37,393 nucleotides of DNA from Bacteroidaceae bacterium (GCA_024697945.1 JAILRU010000093.1:1-37393), one strand, 5' to 3'. Shown: positions 29,201-35,765, numbered from the stretch's first letter. Numbers and translations: made by a program. The notes: generated by a model from the sequence alone, not told the origin.

Positions 29201-29769
29201 ATGGCTCGTGCTACCACGTTGCCGTTTATGACACGCTGGACGGTCATTTCATCAAAGGCGTGACACATCAAGGTTATGCCGACAATTCCATGTGGAGTCG
29301 CGGACAGTCGTGGGCCATCTACGGCTACACGATGGTATATCGCTATACCCGCAACCAACGCTTCCTCGACTTTGCCCAGAAGGTGACGGACATCTATCTG
29401 AAACGGCTTCGTGAAACCAGTGATGACTGGGTTCCCTATTGGGATATGGACGACCCCGAAATACTGGAAGTGAAAAGTGAAAAAGTGAAAAGAGAAAAAT
29501 TAAAGGATGCTTCTGCCGCGTGTGTAGTAGCCTCTGCCCTACTCGAACTCTGCCAATATGTTGGAGGCGAGAAAGCTACGGCATATCGTGATGCAGCAAT
29601 CAATATGCTTTGCGACCTAAGCACCGACCGCTATCGGAGCCGTGACAAGAATGTCTCCTTCCTCCTTCATTCTACAGGGCACCATCCCGCAGGCTCTGAG
29701 ATAGATGCCAGCATCATCTATGCAGACTACTATTATTTGGAAGCTCTGTTGAGGTTGAAAGACATATAA
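26209..29769 (+). CDS. Three-domain enzyme: lyase-like + GH28/49-like beta-helix + GH88 unsaturated glucuronyl hydrolase
   Basis: The 1186-residue secreted protein (signal peptide 1-23) joins three units. Residues about 25-320 are an alpha/alpha lyase-like domain with SPYANGNWGAIVNR and ETGRDQGHAQLGLGALCETC, homologous to the lyase upstream. About 330-810 form a parallel beta-helix like GH28/GH49, with DGLNVFGGCSDILFDRVFCR then NSDDCTTAY. About 815-1186 are GH88: WCSGFWPGILW, VYDHDLGFI, IMDNMMNLELLFWAG (catalytic-type Asp), GYADNSMWSRGQSW, DASAACVVASALLEL and HHPAGSEIDASIIYADYYY. A lyase makes chain ends bearing unsaturated uronate, which GH88 removes, so the fusion is functionally coherent. 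Three in-frame repeats lie at 26532-26565, 27337-27384 and 29467-29506. No sorting tail is present. Confidence 0.8.
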   Translation: MRRLLFVILLFFTFHSFTFYSFAQSDLQNHKMSGPYEVVARDGEFRASKGGSERDMWTAWQCAQQGYSDKALEIINAYAATLQRFDGHDAPLCAIQGYWLVRAMTILKNSQFIIHNSQLESWGAMIRRAMLPMIDKFEADSPYANGNWGAIVNRLRMACGIFLEDSTVYQASIDYFLHANDNGSLPKYISEMGQCQETGRDQGHAQLGLGALCETCEMAWEQGDDLWGSLDNRMLKGIEYSARYNLGYDVPFETWTDCTGLYNDWTEPGSMGRGRIRCIYDLPYNHFVKRKGLKMPYTKKLLELQAKAEKRGEIQQNPEANQFTVKGVQEGTRLHQVFTYPAPEGAPLKHDYDVFVQPRGSKEWTRVDTYMAKVNSSPTPDPSRNGGEPGGGKHQVSEISYCVFDFTGDVFVKVICKNRKFQTVRIRPDYRGTIANVQNDSTVQFLLFQPENVSVEFDGDITNNLLVFTSKPSVSKEEAEREAKAQGRAFKYYAPGYYNQQDTIYIDSNTTVYLEDGSYFTSTFAINDAENVSILGRGIARPERGYEGAHVHRSKNVLIDGLVLNTCPIGESHNVTLHDVRSISHPSWGDGLNVFGGCSDILFDRVFCRNSDDCTTAYATRKDFSGSTRNITMRNSTLWADVAHPIFIGLHGNSERSDTIENLRYENIDILGQTEPQVDYQGCLAINCGDNNLVRNVVFDNIRIEQIEQGCITQVKVGYNQKYCTAPGRGVEEITFRNIRYYGKPPYISVINGYNEDRMVRNITFESLKMNGKLIHDKMKGKPAWYSSADYVPIYVGNHVKNVVFSKDSRNTLVSQSLTYCSSQVDRALEALRPYDFTMMPRNILQGETLWNLRKAKPQEWCSGFWPGILWMTFSYNKSEAVHKAATGYTDALIPVVEAPVYDHDLGFITINSFLKGYEVSKDSRYREMALRAADSLATLFNPTVGTILSWPRHVKDYDGHNTIMDNMMNLELLFWAGRDSIAVRHAETTMKNHFRQDGSCYHVAVYDTLDGHFIKGVTHQGYADNSMWSRGQSWAIYGYTMVYRYTRNQRFLDFAQKVTDIYLKRLRETSDDWVPYWDMDDPEILEVKSEKVKREKLKDASAACVVASALLELCQYVGGEKATAYRDAAINMLCDLSTDRYRSRDKNVSFLLHSTGHHPAGSEIDASIIYADYYYLEALLRLKDI
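26532..26565. repeat. ATTCACAATTCATA-type repeat read in frame
   Basis: Tandem ATTCACA/ATTCATA units encode roughly NSQFIIHNSQL within a lyase-domain helix region. The homologous lyase upstream has no such peptide at the matching position. Confidence 0.65.
27337..27384. repeat. G/C-rich palindromic repeat read in frame as a linker
   Basis: The segment encodes SSPTPDPSRNGGEPGGG between the lyase-like and beta-helix domains. It shares its layout with 2101-2133 (inverted relative to the gene). Confidence 0.65.
29467..29506. repeat. AGTGAAAA-type repeat read in frame in the GH88 domain
   Basis: Units of AGTGAAAA/AGTGAAAAA encode EVKSEKVKREKLK between two conserved GH88 helices (DDPEI and KDASAACV). 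It is probably a surface loop. Confidence 0.65.
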
Positions 29770-29803
29770 GTTCTCCAGAGTCCTGGATTGATCATCTTAA
29801 ATG

Positions 29804-29891
29804 ACGATACCCCGTTTCGTTGCCAACGATACCGCGTATCGTCGTGAACGTTTCCCCGTTTCGTCGGTGACGATACCATGTATCGTTCAAA
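29804..29891. repeat. Array of four 22-bp palindromic units (ACGATAC core)
   Basis: Units start at 29804, 29826, 29848 and 29870, each 22 bp: a 17-bp dyad core (ACGATACCCCGTTTCGT, ACGATACCGCGTATCGT, ACGTTTCCCCGTTTCGT, ACGATACCATGTATCGT) plus a 5-bp spacer. Units 2 and 4 have perfect 7-bp arms (ACGATAC/GTATCGT). The array lies between the convergent ends of the three-domain enzyme and the VWA gene. Same unit number, period and total length (88 bp) as 8406-8493, but unrelated in sequence. Confidence 0.92.
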
Positions 29892-29933
29892 ATCTTACTC
29901 GAAAATAACCCAAATTATAAGCTGATTTTCTAT

Positions 29934-29964
29934 GGAGTACCATATATATATATATATACGCTCC
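29934..29964. repeat. AT dinucleotide run flanked by GGAG/CTCC
   Basis: About eight AT steps (29942-29958) lie between GGAG and CTCC, allowing a small cruciform between two convergent genes. It could act as a bidirectional transcription end point. Confidence 0.45.
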
Positions 29965-30010
29965 TGTTATAGCACGGAAGCGGATATTTAATATTTGTGA
30001 TTTTCCCTTT

Positions 30011-30664
30011 TTACTCTTCGCCTAACTCAAAGAACTTACCTGTGGGAATAGCGCACCCTTCAGCCACACAACAATTATAGCGTTCACGGCTACGACGTTC
30101 ACGTTCAAACATGGCATCGGTATCATCTTCAGTTTGCATGAACATCATGTGCTCGTCTATCGAAAATGAGCGGGCCATTGTCTCTACGTCAAGGCTGTCT
30201 GTGCCAATGAGAGTGAAGGTCCATTTCTGCTGCTTCAACTTCTCAATCAGTCCACGTATCATCTTCAGCGTCCACTCCTGGGAACTGTTTTCATAACCAT
30301 CCGTAATGATAGTTACCAGCACGTGCTCACCGTCTTTTACCATCGCATTCAGCTTTGACACGCCCTTGCCTATCGCATCATACAAGGGTGTTGAGGCGCA
30401 GGGTTGGTAGGCATTCCAGGACAAGTCCTGGGTCTTGGATGCTGGCGTATTGTCATAGTGCCACTTCGTGTGGTCGCTGTCAAAGGTGATTAGGGTTACC
30501 ATTTGCTCAGTTTCCGGGTATTTTCTCTGCATCACCCGGATTGTTTGCAGGGTCTCATTCATTCCAGTAAATGCCTGCTTGCGGATGCAGTGCATGGAAC
30601 CGCTCTCATCAACAATAATCAGATTGTGAACTCTCTTCGTTTTTGAATCATTTAGCTTCTTCAT
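30011..30664 (-). CDS. VWA (von Willebrand factor A) domain protein
   Basis: The 217-residue protein is essentially one VWA domain with an intact MIDAS: NLIIVDESGSMHCIRKQ (DxSxS), a Thr in CASTPLYDAIG, and the third ligand in VTIITDGYENSS. The end (FERERRSRERYNCCVAEG) is basic and Cys-containing. There is no signal peptide, so it is cytoplasmic, like TerY-type VWA proteins found in predicted conflict or stress gene clusters with macro-domain and phosphatase partners. It is divergent from the sigma/macro-like fusion gene, with starts 123 bp apart, suggesting a shared control region. Confidence 0.85.
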   Translation of the reverse strand: MKKLNDSKTKRVHNLIIVDESGSMHCIRKQAFTGMNETLQTIRVMQRKYPETEQMVTLITFDSDHTKWHYDNTPASKTQDLSWNAYQPCASTPLYDAIGKGVSKLNAMVKDGEHVLVTIITDGYENSSQEWTLKMIRGLIEKLKQQKWTFTLIGTDSLDVETMARSFSIDEHMMFMQTEDDTDAMFERERRSRERYNCCVAEGCAIPTGKFFELGEE

Positions 30665-30763
30665 AATTGTAAATCATTAATAGGTGAAACTGCATTTTGT
30701 TAAACTCTATATCACTTAAAAGAACTTTTCCAGGAAAAATTAAGTTCGTATGCATTTTTTTTG

Positions 30764-30771
30764 TAACTTCG
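30764..30771 (+). promoter_or_regulatory. -7-like box of the sigma/macro-like fusion gene
   Basis: TAACTTCG is close to TAnnTTTG (one mismatch) and lies 16 nt before the start codon at 30788. No clear -33 box was found, so the gene may use another factor. Confidence 0.35.
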
Positions 30772-30787
30772 CCTAAAATTTTTGTCA

Positions 30788-31885
30788 ATGTATCGAAATT
30801 ATTCTGACACCGAGATTATAAAAGGTTTCCGAAATGGCAACGCCTACATGATCCGTAAATACTTTTATGGATACTGTGAAATCGGCTACTACATCTTCGA
30901 CCAACGCTATCAGCTGAGCGACAAACAGAATCTGGATTTCATGTCGTTGGCACATCAGTATGCAATCTATCTGATGGAACACGACTGGAAGCCCCTGGAG
31001 GACCATTCTCCGGAGGTGAGTCTGAAGACATGGATTATCAATGGTTTCCGATACGTCGTTCTGGATGCATTGAAGTGGTACAGGAAGGAGTACGGCAGCA
31101 TCTCATTCGAGGATTATCTACGCTCATTTGATGTCACAAGCGACCTGCGTCTGCAGTTCAATCGTTTGATTGAAGACGTATGCGACCACGTGCCCATGAG
31201 CCGACAGGACAGGCTGATTATTGACCTGCTCCTGCTGAAGGGATTCAAGGGCAAGGAGATAGCCATGAAATTGGGAATGTCTCCTGCTGCAATATCACAG
31301 AAATACAAACGCCTGATGCAGTACATCATAGCACCGTATTTCCGCGAGAATTTCGACATGAATCTGGAAATGGCCGAGGTGATGGAAGGCAGTTCTTGGG
31401 GCTACAACCTCCATGAGATGCATGATGATTCTGCAACCGTCATGTCCAAAGTCATGTCCTTCGGGTCCTCTGACGATTTCGATGCAAATGAATTCGAAAT
31501 ATTATCAGCAATGGAAAAGAAACGTACGACACCGGAGTTCATCACAGAACTCCAGCCAGGCGAGATATTCGTCTTTGGCAGCAATTTGAAAGGTTTACAT
31601 GGCGGAGGGGCAGCCTACGTTGCCTACAGGAAGTTTGGTGCTATCATGGGACAAGGCGTGGGGTTGCAGGGACAAAGCTACGGCATTCCTACCATGCAAG
31701 GCGGGGTTGAAACCATACGGCCATACGTTGATGACTTCATCAAGTTTGCTAAGGAACATCCAAATCTTACCTTCCTTGTTACTCGTATCGGCTGTGGCAT
31801 TGCTGGCTTCACGGATGCTGAAATTTCGCCGCTCTTTGAGAACGCACACGACATTGATAACATCATCCTGCCTGAAGGCTGGTGA
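30788..31885 (+). CDS. Sigma-70-like protein fused to a macro-like (A1S_2505-type) domain
   Basis: The 365-residue protein starts at MYRNYSDTEIIKGFRNGNAY. Residues 1-195 look like an ECF-type sigma factor: a region-2-like helical part (SLKTWIINGFRYVVLDALKW) and a region-4 HTH (DRLIIDLLLLKGFKGKEIAM then GMSPAAISQKYKRLM). After an acidic linker (about 195-240) comes a macro-like domain (about 245-365): ELQPGEIFVFGSNLKGLHGG, GAAYVAYRKFGAIMGQGVGL, YGIPTM and LVTRIGCGIAGFTDAEI. Macro-type domains bind ADP-ribose or related nucleotides, so the fusion could couple such a ligand to transcription. I know of no standard annotation for this pairing. The VWA gene is divergent. Confidence 0.75.
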   Translation: MYRNYSDTEIIKGFRNGNAYMIRKYFYGYCEIGYYIFDQRYQLSDKQNLDFMSLAHQYAIYLMEHDWKPLEDHSPEVSLKTWIINGFRYVVLDALKWYRKEYGSISFEDYLRSFDVTSDLRLQFNRLIEDVCDHVPMSRQDRLIIDLLLLKGFKGKEIAMKLGMSPAAISQKYKRLMQYIIAPYFRENFDMNLEMAEVMEGSSWGYNLHEMHDDSATVMSKVMSFGSSDDFDANEFEILSAMEKKRTTPEFITELQPGEIFVFGSNLKGLHGGGAAYVAYRKFGAIMGQGVGLQGQSYGIPTMQGGVETIRPYVDDFIKFAKEHPNLTFLVTRIGCGIAGFTDAEISPLFENAHDIDNIILPEGW

Positions 31886-31900
31886 TACTTTGTGTTGACA

Positions 31901-32095
31901 TATTTGGCAAGCGCAAAGCTCGCCACGGGTTCAGTCGGAAATACTTTATGTCAGTGGTGAACATTAAAGAATATTTCCAATTTTCGCTTGGCAGACAGTT
32001 CTTAACGCTCTAACGTCAAGGCGCGCAGTCAAGCGCGGAGCCAAGGCATCATAGCTGAAGCCTTAGACCAGAAGAAGTTCAGCAGGATGCACTAG
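31901..32095 (+). pseudogene. Degraded copy of the 36680-37111 gene 3' end
   Basis: The sequence matches codons of the intact gene (KARHWFSRKYYMSVMNIKEF, LGRQF and GIIAEALDRKKFGRMH) as KARHGFSRKYFMSVVNIKEY, LGRQF and GIIAEALDQKKFSRMH. A 40-nt insertion (32002-32041) breaks the frame after LGRQF. It starts without an ATG, so it is a fragment carried next to the sigma/macro-like gene. Confidence 0.75.
32002..32041. repeat. 40-nt inserted element (AAGGCGC class) at a filled site
   Basis: Compared with the intact copy (GACAGTTC then CAGGGCATC near 37057), this copy has 40 extra nt between GACAGTTC and CAAGGCATC. The insert contains CTCTAACGTCAAGGCGCGC and GCGCGGAGC, resembling the element inside the GH30 gene at 6114-6147. 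Confidence 0.7.
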
Positions 32096-32102
32096 CTCTC
32101 AA

Positions 32103-32276
32103 TCACCCTTTTTGGAACACGCGCACATAGTCTATTTCGTAGCGCATGGGAAAGTCGGCAAGGTTATACTGCCTTACTCGTGTATCCAAGGCGAGGCCAG
32201 GCAGGAGGTATTGGGGATGATGGAAGGGGTTAATACCTGTGCCTCGCAGCTTGCCATTGTTCATGCGAATAATCTC
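32103..32276 (-). pseudogene. 3' relic of a GH16-type glucanase gene
   Basis: On the minus strand this encodes NGKLRGTGINPFHHPQYLLP, then FPMRYEIDYVRVFQKG and a stop. NPFHxPxYLLxxLAxx and MxYEIDYVRVxQ are the C-terminal signature of GH16 beta-glucanases. A stop just upstream and no catalytic ExDxxE motif show that only the last ~57 residues remain. It is in line with the DUF1080 and GH9 genes, suggesting a former three-gene beta-glucan cluster. Confidence 0.6.
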
Positions 32277-32297
32277 TCAGTAAGCATAGGGAATATC

Positions 32298-32924
32298 CTA
32301 CTCCGCAGTTATCGGAGTCAGATAGACATTTCGGAATTCTAGTGGACCGCCTTCACTTTGGAATCCAATGTAGCCTTCATGAGCCTCGCAATCGACTTCA
32401 TTCACCATCACTCCGTTTATCGTTACTGTGACGTGACCGCCTTTACAGGTAATCTCCGTTTGGTTCCACTCTCCAGCAGGCTTCTCGACCTGAGTCTCGT
32501 TCACGAGTTCTTTCTTGTAGAATCCATTAGGAGCTTCCACGTCTGCTAAGGGAATTCCGCCCATCAGTACACCTAAATCGCCTCCCTTCATCTGGCATTG
32601 CAATCCCGTAGGCCATACGCGGTCGCCATCCTGAAGCATAACAAAGATGCCACCATCAGCAGGTTCACCGCTCCAGCGCCATTCCGTATGAAGTACGAAG
32701 TTAGAGTACTTCTGCTCTGTCCTCATATATCCGAAGGGCTGACCTGAGATGAGAATTAACCCATCTGAGGCAGTGAAGGTCTGGTTTGCATCTTCCTGAC
32801 AGAGAGAGTCTGTAACAAATACCCAGCCAGAAAGGTCGTGGCCATTGAAAAGCGATATCTTCTTCTGACTGCAAGAGATGGTCAGCAACGCAGAGAAGCA
32901 AATTAGAAATAAGTTCTTTCTCAT
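32298..32924 (-). CDS. DUF1080 (3-keto-disaccharide hydrolase-like) lipoprotein
   Basis: The 208-residue protein has a lipoprotein signal (lipobox LTISC at about residue 18) and a concanavalin-like DUF1080 domain: ISLFNGHDLSGWVF, YSNFVLHTEWRWSGEPADGG, LQCQMKGGDLG, GEWNQTEITCKGGHVTVTIN and YIGFQSEGGPLEFRNVYL. Members include 3-keto-glucoside hydrolases and proteins of Bacteroidetes polysaccharide loci. It is 37 nt downstream of the GH9 gene and probably co-transcribed. It would be a surface or periplasmic lipoprotein acting on oligosaccharides. The exact substrate is unknown. Confidence 0.88.
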   Translation of the reverse strand: MRKNLFLICFSALLTISCSQKKISLFNGHDLSGWVFVTDSLCQEDANQTFTASDGLILISGQPFGYMRTEQKYSNFVLHTEWRWSGEPADGGIFVMLQDGDRVWPTGLQCQMKGGDLGVLMGGIPLADVEAPNGFYKKELVNETQVEKPAGEWNQTEITCKGGHVTVTINGVMVNEVDCEAHEGYIGFQSEGGPLEFRNVYLTPITAE

Positions 32925-32961
32925 GTTATTTCAATTATTATATGTTAATGAATTACGTTAA

Positions 32962-34671
32962 TTATTTAGGACTTTCCGCATCGAGCCAACAGAGGAAGGC
33001 AACGAGAGAAGCGTTCCAGTTGATGGCAATCTCGTTGGAGGCATAGGACTGCATGATATCCAAAAAAGACTCGTCCTGGTAGTCGGAAAGATAGGTTGTG
33101 GGTAGTTCTTTCTTGTCCTGTTGTCCTGGATTAGGTCCGCCTACAAGCATTCCTGGAAAGGGATTTTCTATCGTATCTGCAGCACTGATGCGATGGTGAG
33201 GATGCATGGGACTCTTTTTCCCAAATCCAGTCACGTAGCAATACCCAGTAGCATTACGACCTAATAGGTAATCGGCATTCTGGAGAGCATAGCGACTGTA
33301 CTTATTTGTGCCCGACATCTTGTCTGCGTAAAGAAACAATAATCCCTGACAACAACAGTGCTCGGCCAGACAGCCCCATCCAAAATCGCTACGTTTATTG
33401 CCGAATGGAGACTGAAAGCAAGAATTGTCAACGCTCTTGATGGCATCGTCGCAATAAGCCGTCAACAGGCTAAGCATCGTCTCGCGAAGCGGAGAATCCC
33501 CGACAGCAAGCCACTCGAAAGCACCAACTGAAGCTACATTGCCCCATGTCGGAGTTGTAAAAAGCTGCGGTTGATATTGTCGGGCATCATCGAGATATTG
33601 TTGCTTGCCTGTTAGGCGATAAAGTGCCGAAGCAGCCCAAAAGAACTCATCCGAGGCATTACCATCGCCATAGGTGCCTGTACTGACTGCCGGGTCTTTT
33701 AACTGTTCCTGACGATAAAAAGCTGTCGGATGCTCCTTTGCCCATTGATAGGCACGTTCGCTGACTCCAGCCGCTATAACAGAAAAGCCCGGATAATCAT
33801 CTTGAAGGGGTTCGAAGATACGGGCTGCATCAGCCATCACAGCGGCAAAATCTAAAGTCGCCGTTACACTCTTTGCCACGACATAGCGAGGCTGACGGCA
33901 CTCTGTTGGCAAAATGAAGCCTTCAAAATGAGGGGTGGTGAGTTTGTGGTAAACACCACCATCCAAGGGGTCTTGCATAGTAAGGAACCATCGCAAGTTA
34001 AACATCATTTCATCAAGCAAATCAGGCGTATTGTTCCCGCTTTCAGGAATGTCTGTATGCAGGTTGGCGAAGTAGTTAGGCAGGGCTTCGTAGGCTGCTA
34101 ACATCAAACCGATACTGAATGCCGAGTTCACTACATATTTATTATAGTCGCCTGCATCATACCAACCATAAGGCGAACTAATGATAGTACCAGCAGGACG
34201 TAACCGAGAAGCAGCAGAGTTGTGTACAAGAACTTTTGTGTCGGGATGTCCTTCAGGACGACCATATACGGCATCTTCTATCGCTACCCCAGAACGGATT
34301 AGGTAGAAGAGTCGCAGCGACGCCTTGGCTATATCGCGGAAAGGATTTTCAGTCACGTTGAGGTCGCATATCGCGTCATCAACATTTATGTGGTAGTTCC
34401 CTGTAGCTGTCAACTCTCCCAAATTGACGACATAACGTGTCTTACCCGACCATGGTGACGAAGCCTTGCGCACCTGAACCTTTGGTTTTATCGTTTTACC
34501 ATCAGGCATCGTTACGCGTACTTTACCAGCTGGGTTCATGCCCTCCACCACAATGACTTTTTCTTGCCGTGGATAACAGCCCACTTGATTATATCGAATC
34601 TCTGTGTTTTGTGCCAATACCACAACTGACAACAGCAGCATGAGGCATGATAATATTTTCTTCATTGTCAT
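32962..34671 (-). CDS. GH9-family secreted glucanase (cellulase)
   Basis: The 569-residue protein has a signal peptide, an N-terminal Ig-like CelD_N domain (about 25-105: IRYNQVGCYPRQEKVIVVEG) and a GH9 (alpha/alpha)6 barrel (about 110-565). Catalytic motifs are intact: GWYDAGDYNKYVVN (residues about 170-182, Asp pair), MHPHHRIS near the substrate cleft, and the acid Glu in YASNEIAINWNA at about residue 549. GH9 enzymes of this layout hydrolyse beta-1,4-glucan or mixed-linkage glucan, some acting as exo-glucosidases. It heads the cluster GH9-DUF1080-(GH16 relic). Start may be 34671 or 34665 (MKK). No sorting tail, so it is probably periplasmic. Confidence 0.94.
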   Translation of the reverse strand: MTMKKILSCLMLLLSVVVLAQNTEIRYNQVGCYPRQEKVIVVEGMNPAGKVRVTMPDGKTIKPKVQVRKASSPWSGKTRYVVNLGELTATGNYHINVDDAICDLNVTENPFRDIAKASLRLFYLIRSGVAIEDAVYGRPEGHPDTKVLVHNSAASRLRPAGTIISSPYGWYDAGDYNKYVVNSAFSIGLMLAAYEALPNYFANLHTDIPESGNNTPDLLDEMMFNLRWFLTMQDPLDGGVYHKLTTPHFEGFILPTECRQPRYVVAKSVTATLDFAAVMADAARIFEPLQDDYPGFSVIAAGVSERAYQWAKEHPTAFYRQEQLKDPAVSTGTYGDGNASDEFFWAASALYRLTGKQQYLDDARQYQPQLFTTPTWGNVASVGAFEWLAVGDSPLRETMLSLLTAYCDDAIKSVDNSCFQSPFGNKRSDFGWGCLAEHCCCQGLLFLYADKMSGTNKYSRYALQNADYLLGRNATGYCYVTGFGKKSPMHPHHRISAADTIENPFPGMLVGGPNPGQQDKKELPTTYLSDYQDESFLDIMQSYASNEIAINWNASLVAFLCWLDAESPK

Positions 34672-34721
34672 TTTTTTCGTTTCCTATCTGATGAAGTTCA
34701 TTGGTTGCTGGGGTTCTCTTC

Positions 34722-35234
34722 TCAAATTCTGATTGTTTCTGTTTTCTGATAAGCCAACCGCTCATCACCTGACAGCAGATAGATTATACCACAATAAGTA
34801 AAGCCATGCTTTGTTATGTTGTGCTGCATAATCCTGTTGTCTCGGTGCGTGTCTATGCGGATGTTGGTTTCATGCAAAAAGCAGAAATCCATGATGCTGC
34901 TGAAGATGCCGTGAGCGTCTGGATAACTGGCTATACGGTGGATAACATGATACGGCAGTTCATCATCAAGCCACTGCCCTTCGTAAATCCTAGAGTATGT
35001 CGGCTCTGGGGACGGAAGGAATGCAAAGTATCCGACTAGCTTTCCTTCGTCTTCGATTACATAACCACTTCCCTTTTCCATGTCGGCCATGATGACTGCT
35101 TCCGATGGATAGCCGTCTCCCCATTGGTGCATGTTGCCAGACTGTCGCATTATCTGCTTTGCCGCGTCCATGACCAACATTATCTCTGACATGTCCGCAG
35201 GCTTTGCTATTCTGATATTCCTTGTACTATTCAC
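34722..35234 (-). CDS. GNAT-family N-acetyltransferase
   Basis: The 170-residue protein has the GNAT layout: IRIAKPADMSEIMLVMDAAK at the N-terminus, a core strand GYVIEDEGKLVGYFAFLPSP, and a late pattern ETNIRIDTHRDNRIMQHNIT then KHGFTYCGIIYLLSGDERLA typical of the acetyl-CoA-binding end. Substrate is not predictable. The gene follows the thioesterase by 12 nt on the same strand and they probably share a transcript. Confidence 0.9.
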   Translation of the reverse strand: MNSTRNIRIAKPADMSEIMLVMDAAKQIMRQSGNMHQWGDGYPSEAVIMADMEKGSGYVIEDEGKLVGYFAFLPSPEPTYSRIYEGQWLDDELPYHVIHRIASYPDAHGIFSSIMDFCFLHETNIRIDTHRDNRIMQHNITKHGFTYCGIIYLLSGDERLAYQKTETIRI

Positions 35235-35246
35235 TTGAATTATCTC

Positions 35247-35660
35247 TCAGTAAGCTTTCATGCCTTCCTTACGATAGCCGCTGGCTGTGAAGATGGCAAG
35301 GAGGTTGCTCCCACTGTCAATGATACGCACTTCGCAGAAAGGCAAGTGATGATGGTTCACGAGTTCCTGAGCCTGGGCTGTGATGATACCCCCTGTGGCT
35401 CCGCGAACGAAGGTGATGTTGGCGGTGGATGTGACGGTGAGGGTGCCGTGACTGTTGGTAGCAGCGGCAAAGGCCAAATCTGCCAATGTGAAAAGCACTC
35501 CACCCTGCACATAACCGCCAGCATTCAGATGGCGAGGCTCTATGCGTACCTGGGTACGGGCATAGCCCTCTGCTATCTCCACAATCTCTATGCCGTTCTG
35601 CCGTGCAAACTCATCGTGAAGGAAGAAATCCTTCAGTGCCTGTGATTGGATTTTATCCAT
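35247..35660 (-). CDS. PaaI/hotdog-fold thioesterase
   Basis: The 137-residue protein has a hotdog fold signature: ARTQVRIEPRHLNAGGYVQG then GVLFTLADLAFAAATNSHGT (the N..GG..QGG..F.LAD pattern of PaaI), followed by AQAQELVNHHHLPFCEVRI and a final strand NLLAIFTASGYRKEGM. These enzymes hydrolyse acyl-CoA thioesters. A minus-strand -7 box at 35682-35689 lies just upstream. A collapsed copy of its C-terminus is at 15590-15640. Confidence 0.93.
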   Translation of the reverse strand: MDKIQSQALKDFFLHDEFARQNGIEIVEIAEGYARTQVRIEPRHLNAGGYVQGGVLFTLADLAFAAATNSHGTLTVTSTANITFVRGATGGIITAQAQELVNHHHLPFCEVRIIDSGSNLLAIFTASGYRKEGMKAY

Positions 35661-35681
35661 TTCTCTGCTTTATTTTCTATG

Positions 35682-35689
35682 CAAAGATA
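35682..35689 (-). promoter_or_regulatory. -7 box of the thioesterase-GNAT operon
   Basis: Minus-strand TATCTTTG, 21 nt upstream of the thioesterase start. Confidence 0.55.
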
Positions 35690-35757
35690 CAACTTTTCTT
35701 CCAAATAATTGCTTAGTTTCGCAATATTCTGTCTTTTCGTCTGTCATTTCTTGTTCA

Positions 35758-35765
35758 TACCTTTG
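35758..35765 (+). promoter_or_regulatory. Distal -7 box upstream of xpt
   Basis: TACCTTTG, exactly 50 nt before the second box at 35808. The sequence around it resembles 15773-15815. Confidence 0.5.

Noticed and set aside
29804..29891. CRISPR array
   Set aside because: Five-nt gaps between dyads are too short for spacers and no cas genes are present.
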